From contig SNVD02009167.1 in assembly GCA_013180625.2 (NCBI GenBank), positions 27,501-91,500 on the forward strand: 64,000 nucleotides of DNA, given 5' to 3'. Of this stretch, positions 55,870 through 64,000 are shown one piece after another. The stretch is from Boswellia sacra (taxonomy: Eukaryota > Streptophyta > Magnoliopsida > Sapindales > Burseraceae). A model generated the notes under the pieces. It did no database searches. It worked only from the letters and a program-made list of their open reading frames with translations, and had not been told where the DNA came from. Position 1 is the first letter of the stretch; each line of letters starts with the position of its first letter. The position numbers and the translations under genes are program-made.

Positions 55870-57800
55870 TTGTCGATTGAGTCATCTTCAGTTTCTCTAC
55901 TTATCAGCTCTATACCCTCCCCCTATTTGACACTATTTGGAAAGCTGTCTAATGAAGCTGAGCCAGACCTAGGGTCAACTCCCTTTTATTGATACTGGTC
56001 TGCTTGCCGCTAAAGTTGGTCGCCCAACCCAAGAAGCATAAGCAAAAGGTGGTATAAGCGTATAAACATGGAAGCAAGCATGCATACATAACATTTTCAT
56101 AGACATGTTAAATAAATTGTGTAGGGACAGGTAAAGAATAGGAAATGTGAGAAAAATGATGCAGCTCAACATGGAAAAGATCAACGTTGGAGTAGACATC
56201 TCACTAGCCAATACCAAGCTCTTGAGAAGTTGATCTCCAGTTATGTTGGAGGCAATGTGATGGTAATGTTTTCCATGATCGAAAAGAGGAAAAAGCGATA
56301 GAATCAACAAAGATGAGCAACAACCAGGGGTATCAGAAGGAGCATGTAGTAAATAAATGACCAAGCACATTTAAAGGGTAAGATTTTGGTCAAATACTTG
56401 GGTAACCCCCTAAAGGAAGAAGGATTAGCTTCTCTAGAAATAGCAACAACAACAAATGAGAGAGGACCAACTCCCCATATTATAGTTATCTATGAAAAGA
56501 TAAGACTTTTGAACATTCTGATGAACTCATTGATATATATTTTCTGCAGAAAGCATAGCAATCCAGTCAAATACATATAAGGAAGGACCAGTTCCTTCAG
56601 AGTAATAATAGTAATAAAAGAGGGAGGACGGGCCCTTTTACAAGCAGTGACAATACGTTGTAAACACAATCCAGTTAAGAACCAACTTCTTTGGAATTGT
56701 TATCTAAAGGAGACAAGGCATAATCAAAATGTAGAATCGCAGTGGTACTCAGAATAAAGCATGGGCAAGAATTGACCTTTTTGATGCAGCTTAGAATGAA
56801 CAAAAAAGTGATGGTCAGAATATAGTGTGGCCAAGTGTTGACAACATTTTACAAGAAATATAGTATTAAAGAAATCCCCAGCAGAGAAACTCAAAAATTT
56901 ACATAAAAAGCACCGCAAAAGAAGTCAAAAGTTTGCATCATAATCACGATCCGTAAGGTGCTCAAGTTGTTCAAGAACTAAACCAGATTCAATCCCTAGT
57001 TGAGCACAATGAACCAAAATTCTAAGTAGAGTACATTAGGGAATAGACAAGATCCCCAGTGGAGCAACAAATCCAATCCGATCCCCAGTAGAATATAAAA
57101 TCTCATCTTACTGAAGTAAGTACCAAACCAAATCCCCAAGTGGATCAGAAATCATATAAGACATTCTTGAAAGTTACATGTCATCGGACCAATTCCCCAG
57201 TGGAACATCATATTTTAGTTGAGTACGAAATACCGACAACCTTCAAGCCATCATGAGGTGCATTTCCATCGACAATGGTCTTCGAGCTACCATATGGCAT
57301 AACTAGGAGTGTTCCTTAAGCCATAAAAAGCTTAAGACAAGAGTTTCATTTAGCCCAAGAAGAAATCAATCCCAAGACCTCATGAAAGCACAAGGTACCA
57401 TGATCTTAACCCCTCGACAGCCAAAATTTTAGAGAAACCCCAAAGCCTTAACCCCCTTGTACCATCAAATTACCAATAAGCAAAATGCCCCCACAATGCC
57501 AAAATTATCAAAATGCCCCCATGTCACCAGACTACCAAAATACCTTCGAAGAACATAGATTCACAACAACATCCATAGGGAACATAGATTCATTCCTAGG
57601 CAACATAAATTCACAATATGATCCCAATAGAGCCACAAATTCCACTCATGACATCAAAGAGCAACAACAGCAAATCCCTAGTGCAATATGAAATAGATCA
57701 AGAAGGATTAGGAGAATAACAAAACTAATTCAATTCCTCGTAGAGAGAAACCTCAATCTAATAAGTATCTTATCAACCAACAACAGTGATCATCAACCCA
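55870..57800. other. Element B 3' accessory region
   Basis: No coding region recognised on either strand. From about 56990 there are recurrent CCCCAGTGGANC / CCCCAGTAGA phrases spaced about 50-60 bp (for example 57055, 57085, 57135 and 57195), a degenerate repeat. Confidence 0.5.
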
Positions 57801-57805
57801 ATCAA

Positions 57806-58250
57806 GCCCTTGTAAAAGTATAAGACATGAAGATGAAAGCATCTAGACTCAACGGCACCCTCGTGAAAGCACGAGCACCAGGATGAGAGCATCCAAACTT
57901 AACAAGACCCTTGTGAAAGCATAGGCACCAAGATGAAAGCACCTCAACTCAGTCAATGCCCTTGTGAAAGCACAAGACATCAAGATGAAAGCATCCCAAA
58001 TCAGTTGAGCCCCCGCGAAAGGACAAGACACTAGGATGAAAGCATTCTCAACTCAATCAAAGTCCTTGTAAAAGCACAAGACATCGAGATGAAAGCATCT
58101 CAACTCAGTCAATGCTCTTGTGACAGCACAAGACATCAAGATGAAAGCATCTCAACTCAGTCAACGCATGTATGAAGCACATACATTAGGATGAAAGCAT
58201 CCTGATTTAAATAAGTCCTTGTGAAAGCGCAAGTGCCAGGGTGAGACCAT
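57806..58250. repeat. 51-bp tandem array of element B
   Basis: About nine units of CCCTTGTGAAAGCACAAGACATCAAGATGAAAGCATCTCAACTCAGTCAATG type, period 51 bp, with scattered substitutions. The unit contains a short internal palindrome (CTTGTGAAAGCACAAG). The array sits just before the purine tract and 3' LTR, the same place as the 30-bp array of element A. Confidence 0.9.
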
Positions 58251-58373
58251 TCAAGCCACCAAGAGGTGTAAACATGTGGACTCAGACATCTAGTCTTGAC
58301 CAGCTAAGTATGCTCACAATATACTTTATCAATGTTTGTGTTCCATAAACCTTTCCAAAGTAGAGGGTAAAAC

Positions 58374-60657
58374 TGTAAGCATAAAAATTCTGCTTATGGT
58401 TTAAGCCCAATGACAATGACCAAAGAATACTGAGCAAAGTGGACTTTTAATTTGAAAGCAAACTGAAAATACCTGAAACACAAAACCCAACCACGCACAC
58501 AAAGCTTGGTCACATGAAAAAAAAGATCCAATCAAAGTAGGATCTTGATTAGAAGTTGTGCTTATGCCCTCTACGCCCCAAAACCCTTCATTGATGCATT
58601 CCTAAGTCGACCTTCACGGTAAAGTCACTGTGGGCGTTAGGAGGGGGACCTGGGTTGTGGGGCTAGCATCCCTAAAAAAACAAAAATTCTAGTTCTAAAA
58701 GAAAAAGGCCAAATTGCACTTAAAAAGCCTAAAACATTTGAATTGGAACGAGAAAAGCCCAAAAGCCCATGAAAGAAGCCCAAACCGCACCTAAAAGATT
58801 AAAAAATTGGATTGTGCAGGAAGAGAGAATAGGCACGCATGTGAGGAAGAAGGGCTAACTCTTGAAACCGGTAAGTCGCGCCTGAAAGAGGGAGGTGGCA
58901 CCTAAAAGAAGGCTTGGCACGTGTGCCTTACACACGCGTGCACCTCCTCTCCTAGTTTCCTATAATTTTTGGCCTCCCACCCCCACACACCCTACCCCAC
59001 CACCGCCCCCCACCCCCATTTCATTTGGTATCAAGTATTCACGTTGTATCTAGTGCCAACCTTACAAAATTCCCTCTAGCCCCCTCCTGTCAACATTTCA
59101 ATCCATTTACTTTTAGATTTTTGCATATTCACCCCTATTCTCAAACACTTCTGACCATTTTTACTTCCAAACCTCACACAACCACCCCATTTTCATCCGA
59201 TTTTTGAACAACCAACCATAAATGCTCACTATTCGATATAGTCTAAGGGCAAATCACCACATTTCCTCTCTTGTCTTACCATTTTTGTTACGTTTTTCTT
59301 TTACGATTTGCGTTTGGAATGGAGATTAGGTGAATACAGGTGAGTGGTGGCGGATCAGAGATGGCCGATGGGAGACCACCACTCTAATATGCCTCCACTT
59401 TGATATTCACCATTTATTTCGTATCTTTTTTTCGTTTTTATTTTTGCTTATTTACTTTACGGCATTTTTATCGTTATTACTTTTTACTTTTTTATTATCA
59501 ACTTTATCACACATTTACTTTATTGCACTTTTACTTTATCACCTTTTACATTATCGTAGTTTAAATTATCGTACTTTATATTTATCGCACTTTACTATTG
59601 TTGCCCTTTTATTGTCTTTCATTTTGTTTCCATCTCCATCGGAAGGATACCATTCGAATCATGTACGACTATCCAAATTGCTTTCTTGGACACTATTCAG
59701 TCTATGAATAGTTTTCCATCTCAGTCCTTCAAAACATATTGGACACTGTTTAATCCATAAACAAAAGTTGTAATCAAACGGGTTGCATGACGAGTCACAT
59801 TACCAAACTCATGGGTAACATGCAATCGCCATTTCACAATAACACTTCTCTTTTCACTATTATCAGTGTTTTAACCAATATTTTTGTTCCTAATCTATCT
59901 TATTGAAATGGTGTAAAAATGATGTATTGAGTAGACTCACACTACCGGTAAGGAATATAATCTAGAGGAAATTGGTTTTGAAATGTTGATCGGAGAGGGT
60001 AGGCTCACAATTGTTGGTGATAAACCCGATTTTATGGATTTTGGTGAGCACAAAGGTAACTAGATGGTGGATGGACCCACAATACTTGGTGGCAGATCCG
60101 ATTTTCAATGGCAAACTCGTAGAGCTTAAAACAAAGGATAAAAGTGCCAATTAGTTTTCTTGTACTTTATTTGTCTGCATTTTATTCTCGTCACATTTAC
60201 CTATGCTCAATTCCTATGACCCTCTTCCTATTTTCCCTTTGTTTGCACTTTACTTTATAAATGCTTATGAACTGCCTTACCTCACATATAATAATTAAAA
60301 TAAAACAAGTTTATGCATGAAAATGAATTTAGGATCAAGATAGATAGCAATTCACTAATTAAAACCTCAAACTCGACAGACCTTAGTAACGATCGGACTT
60401 TGTCTGAGTGGATCAAAGATCCATATCTAACTTCCCGAACCCGACTTTGAACGGATGATGGATAGTTGGGTCCCGAAGTAAGAGATTGGTTATTGTCATC
60501 CAAATATTTTTCATGGTTAGTTACCTAGGTGGCGACTCTGACAATCTCCAAGACTAGTCTCCATGACTTGTTATGTGGTATCCTCAAGTGCTAAAAGGCG
60601 TTAAAGCACAGTTTCATGGTCGTATTCACTTGGAACTGGACGGAAGCCCCGCTCACA
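58374..60657 (+). repeat. 3' LTR of element B
   Basis: Starts TGTAAGCATAAAAATTCTGC after CAAAGTAGAGGGTAAAAC and ends CCCGCTCACA. Length is 2284 bp, aligned to the two pieces of the 5' LTR. The 33930 insertion site of C3 is intact here (near 58830). Confidence 0.88.
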
Positions 60658-61500
60658 CGCCTATGACCTTATAAGTGCGTGCCTCTAGTTATTATAGGCA
60701 GGGGATGATGCTTGTAACCTTATAGGCATGCTCCTCTAGGGTTCGCACCTCAAAAGGATCTAAAAACCCAGTAGTACCTCTAGTGGAGGCAAGGGCTTGT
60801 AAGATTACCGACATGCACCTGTAGCTACATCCCACATTGAAAAAAGGGTTCATTTCATGGCCTTTGGAGGGCTTATTTAAGGGCACTCAACCCTAGGTTG
60901 AAGGTAGGAGATTCTAATGGGAAAAATAACTAGAAAATCGATATTTCAGTGTTTTCTATAATCAAGATTCTTCCTTTGATAGTGATTAGAGTTAGGTAAT
61001 GAGGGCCTTTTCTAATATTTAATTTTTTTTTAATTTTCATTAATTGTCATGATTAGTCTAGGTATAATTAGGAGATAATTATGTCATGTTTAGCTTAGGA
61101 TTTGTGGGAGATAATTAGTAGCCTAATTATGCATGATTATTAGTTAATTATGTAACTATGCCATGATTAATGTGTTGACCCAGGTATGGCAACCCAAGAG
61201 GGGGGTGAATTGGGTTTTTATTTATCAAAACGGATTTGTAAAACTTTTCTTTGAAGATCAAAATTATTTAACTCTTTCTTTGAGAATGAAGGTGAAGAAG
61301 ATGATATTAGAAGTTCTCAAATATGTAATCAAGAGAATAATAATAATGAACAATCGCAAGTGCAAGTAAATGTAAAGAGCATAGGGATAGAGAGAGTGCA
61401 AACTCAATTTACGTGGTTCGGCAAACCTTGCCTACGTCCACGGGCTCCTAGCTCCAGAGCTAAGCTTTCCACTAAGTTGTAGAATCTTTACAACTTGCTT

Positions 61501-61650
61501 GATGAACAACCTCACCAAGGCAACTTCCTTCAACTCTTGATAACACCACACCAAGAGTTCTTCTTGATGAACAACCTCACCAAGGCAACTTTCTTCAACC
61601 CTTGATAACACCACACCAAGAGTTCTTCTTGATGAACAACCTCACCAAGG
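61501..61650. repeat. 65-bp tandem repeat in solo LTR F
   Basis: GATGAACAACCTCACCAAGG starts at 61501, 61566 and 61631, giving 65-bp periods and about 2.3 copies with very few differences. Confidence 0.9.
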
Positions 61651-61978
61651 AAATATTTCTCTCAAGGATAACTATTATCCTTTACAATAAGATCTCACTC
61701 TCACCACAATACAAGAACAAAGATAATTGTTTATAACAAAATTCAACTCTCCTCAAAGAGTAGATAAAAAATATAAAAGCTCTCTAAAAATTATATTTCC
61801 CTTATTTGTGGCTTGATGGATGCTTCTCTTGCTATTGTAAATTTCTGAATGCATGCATGGGAGAAGGGCTCCTTTTATAGGCAAATAGGATGAGCTTAAT
61901 CAAGTGAAGACACCATCTCCAAATTTTCTGCCCACCATAAAAACCGTAATCTTGTCTGCCATTTTTGTCAATGTTCCG

Positions 61979-62690
61979 TTTGAAATTTAAAAATCTGCAA
62001 AACATAAAAGATCTGCATATTTGAATAAGCTTTCCAACGCATCAAGAACCAAGTCATTTGGATATCTGTAGCTCAAGATATGGCCAAAACACCATTCGGT
62101 GCTCAAGTGACTTGATTTTTCTTCCATGTGTCTGCCCACTGACTTGAATGATAATTCTGTCAGCCTTCCATTTGAAATTTAAATTTCTTCAAAACATAAA
62201 AGATCTTCAATTTGAATAAGCTTTCCAAAACATTAAGAATCAAAGCAATTGGATATCTCTATCTTAAGATATGGCCAAAACACCATTCGGTGCATATGTG
62301 AGTTGATTTTTCTTCTCTGTGTCAGTCCACCGAATTGCATGTCAATTATGTCGGTCTTCCATTTGAAATTTGAATTTCTTCAAAACATATGAAATGTGCC
62401 CCATTAAGTCATCTTTCTAATGCCGCAATAATCAAGTCATTTTGATTTTTCTAACTCAAGATATATCCAAAAGAGTATTCGGTGCTCATGTCAGCTGCTT
62501 CCATTTGTCTTTCACTTTGCATGATGATTTGGACGATCTTGCTCTTAAAATTTGAATTTCTTTAAAACATATGAAATGTTATAAATTGAGTAAGTTTTCT
62601 AAAGGCTCAAGAATCACATTATTTGGACATTTATAGAGAAATATATGACCAATTGATAGAACATTGCTCATATATCACATTCCTTGAATC
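61979..62690. repeat. ~190-bp tandem repeat in solo LTR F
   Basis: Four degenerate units starting TTTGAAATTTRAATTTC at about 61979, 62171, 62362 and 62547, each with AAAACATAAAAGATCT, AAGCTTTCCAA and CAAGATATGGCCAAAACACC. The period is about 185-192 bp. Confidence 0.85.
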
Positions 62691-63615
62691 AAACCTTGTA
62701 CTTAAACTTTGATGCCTTTAACATGTAGTCTTCTCCTAAGCTTCAACACTTCATTTTAATAAACCCCTTCTTGATTTTATAATTATTTCAATAATCTTAT
62801 TCTTGCACATAAATAAATATATTAGTAAATCTCAATGAATCAATGTGTATTGTTATCATCAAAATTATCATATAGCCTTAGGGCTAACATAATGGTCAAT
62901 TAGTGACTAATTGTTTGATAATTGGTGGTTAACTAATGTGATGATTAGTAATTGATTATGCATGATTAGCGTAGACAATAATTCCATGATTAGCATACAA
63001 ATGCCATGTTTAATTTAGCGGAAATTTAGTTTATTTAAATTATGCTTGTAATTGCTAATGTCTCTATTTGATGATAAAGGGTTAGCTTAGAACTTTCTTA
63101 GCTTAAGGTAACATTTAATTTCTTGCATTATTGTTTGAATGATTGTAATTCCCAATCCCTTTTCCCATGTCTGATGGGTGATTTAATCAATTCTCCTCCC
63201 CTTTCTATGTATGTATATAAACTGTTGACACCTCATATGCAATAGAAAGATAAAATGGGTTGTGTGCATAATAAAACATAGAATCAAGAGAGGAGAAACA
63301 TTAGTGATCCTGAATTAGAACTTAGTTAACCCTCAAATGGAGGCCGGATTAACTTCCAAGCGGGTATAACTTGCACCTAACTTCTTGAAGCCATCTCTAA
63401 AGGGGTCATGGGTAGTGAGGCGTAGAAGTGTAGGAATAGACTGCCGTTATCCAATTTTTCCTAGGGTTAATTATCCGATGCTGACTCTGTCTTTTCTCTG
63501 GGTCTTGTCTCCATGACTTGATCTGTATGGCCCTCTAAGCATCTGAAAGGAGCTTATGAAAAAAACAATGCCAAAGTCGCAAAGCTCTTGGAGTGGGATG
63601 GAAGCCTCGCTCACA

Positions 63616-64000
63616 AATTTGTTTTCTGAATCATTCATAAATGATATGACTTCCTCATAGTAAAACCATATAGTGCATTACTTACTAGAAAATCTCACCG
63701 CATATTTGTACTTAGGAAAAACCTATTATACTTGTAAAAAATATCGTCAAATATTTCATAGAACTTTAAAATAAAACAAGCTCTTGATTAACTATATTCT
63801 TCAAATACTTCTACTTGTTTCTATACTTTAAAAACAATAAAAGAATGAGTTTCTCGACATAAAACAAAGCTCATGATATTTATGCTAAAATATATAATCT
63901 AAATCTATTTAAAATGTAAAACATGACTTTCATAAAAATCCTCTTTAAGATAACTTCTATAAATAGTACTTTTCATGAGAAGAAATGAATTTCATCTTTC
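63616..64000. other. AT-rich flank after element A
   Basis: No gene or element recognised; composition is like the flank at 12.4-14.2 kb. Confidence 0.5.

Larger units (their letters stand above)
33468..60657 (+). mobile_element. Element B: Tat-related retrotransposon lacking recognisable pol
   Basis: LTRs 33468-37704 (interrupted by solo LTR C3, 2.27 kb without it) and 58374-60657 (2284 bp) share starts TGTAAGCNTAAAAATT and ends CTCACA. The primer site TGGCGACTCCGTTAGGAAC follows, then a 5' leader resembling that of A, gag at 50.3-52.4 kb, a purine tract and a 51-bp tandem array before the 3' LTR. After removing element D and the insert at 54.4-55.9 kb the interior is about 7.6 kb and shows no protease, RT, RNase H or integrase, so it looks like a non-autonomous relative of A. 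Flanking 5-mers (CACCA, CGCCT) do not match. Confidence 0.78.
61173..62889 (+). mobile_element. Solo LTR F with perfect target duplication
   Basis: Starts TGTTGACCC and ends GGGCTAACA (imperfect terminal inverted repeat typical of LTRs), 1717 bp. The flanks are TAATG at 61168-61172 and 62890-62894, a perfect 5-bp duplication. The uninterrupted site is seen at about 15073-15085 in the 5' LTR of A (CATGATTAATGGTCAATT). The start phrase GAGGGGGGTGAATTGGG is common to several plant Copia-type LTRs; the family is not certain. It has two sets of internal tandem repeats. Confidence 0.92.
14217..63615 (+). mobile_element. Element A: Tat/Ogre-lineage Ty3/gypsy retrotransposon, heavily nested
   Basis: The 5' LTR is 14217-15796, a tRNA-Arg type primer site follows, degenerate gag and pol run to about 25.7 kb, an antisense PMD gene lies at 28.5-30.3 kb, a purine-rich tract sits at about 33112-33129, and the 3' LTR starts at 33130 with TGTAAGCATTAGAA. 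The 3' LTR breaks at 33467 where element B begins and its remainder follows B (60658-63615), itself split by solo LTR F. A second (archaeal-like) RNase H after the normal one and the primer site place it in the Tat/Ogre lineage. Stops and frameshifts are frequent, so it is an old inactive copy. Flanking bases (ACTCT left, AATTT right) do not form a clean duplication. Confidence 0.75.
60658..63615 (+). repeat. 3' LTR of element A, distal fragment (split by solo LTR F)
   Basis: 60658-61172 and 62890-63615 align with about 14520-15796 of the 5' LTR (for example GATGATGCTTGTAAC, the AGATTCTT...GATAGTGATTAGAGTT block, CATGATTAATGGTCAATTAG, and the end GGGATGGAAGCCTCGCTCACA). Its first 45 or so bases repeat the end of the proximal fragment at 33130-33467, so the two overlap rather than abut. 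Confidence 0.8.

Noticed and set aside
57806..58250. CRISPR-like regular repeats
   Set aside because: The 51-bp units are contiguous and degenerate without unique spacers, and the context is a plant retrotransposon.
59330..59707. A 125-codon Leu/Phe-rich frame
   Set aside because: It lies within the 3' LTR of B with a shifted, differing counterpart in the 5' LTR (36410-36805); it comes from a T-rich tract.

Overview
This window is plant nuclear DNA, most likely from an AT-rich angiosperm (probably a eudicot) and from TE-dense heterochromatin. I see no intact native host gene. Nearly everything is transposable-element sequence, and the few host-type coding sequences all sit inside elements.

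Left block (1-7.9 kb): a decayed Mutator-like element (MULE). It has the C-terminal part of a MuDR-type transposase (+ strand, SWIM zinc finger) and, on the opposite strand, a DUF1985/Ulp1-type SUMO-protease-like gene whose catalytic Cys has become Tyr. Between them lie a long inverted repeat and about 1 kb of palindrome-dense repeats. A GC-rich 45-bp minisatellite lies near 7.4 kb.

7925-12410: a complete non-autonomous CACTA (En/Spm) element with CACTA ends, a 3-bp GAT target duplication and subterminal repeats. Instead of a transposase it carries intron-containing fragments of two unrelated host genes, a SIN3-like corepressor and a transketolase.

14217-63615: one large nest of LTR retrotransposons. 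Element A is a Ty3/gypsy Tat/Ogre-lineage element with a tRNA-Arg primer site, gag-pol with a second RNase H, and an antisense plant-mobile-domain (PMD) gene. Its 3' LTR is split by element B (33468-60657), a related element with gag but no recognisable pol. B is in turn interrupted by element D (38035-49573, minus strand), an Athila-like element with a perfect CTTAG target duplication. Solo LTRs of a family here called C sit at 18.9-20.9, 30.5-32.5 and 33.9-35.9 kb. An unrelated solo LTR (F, 61173-62889) sits in the distal 3' LTR of A. Another LTR-like insert lies at 54.4-55.9 kb in B.

Most notable: element D carries, between integrase and 3' LTR where Athila elements usually have an env-like ORF, an intact intronless LONELY GUY (LOG) cytokinin-activating enzyme gene (40901-41551). 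Just upstream is a small basic Cys-rich ORF (broken by one frameshift) that resembles by eye the nucleic-acid-binding proteins of carla-/allexiviruses. A cytokinin-activating enzyme next to a nucleic-acid-binding ORF in a retroelement accessory region is the best candidate here for an undescribed system. The rest of D (gag, protease, RT, integrase) is broken by stops and frameshifts.
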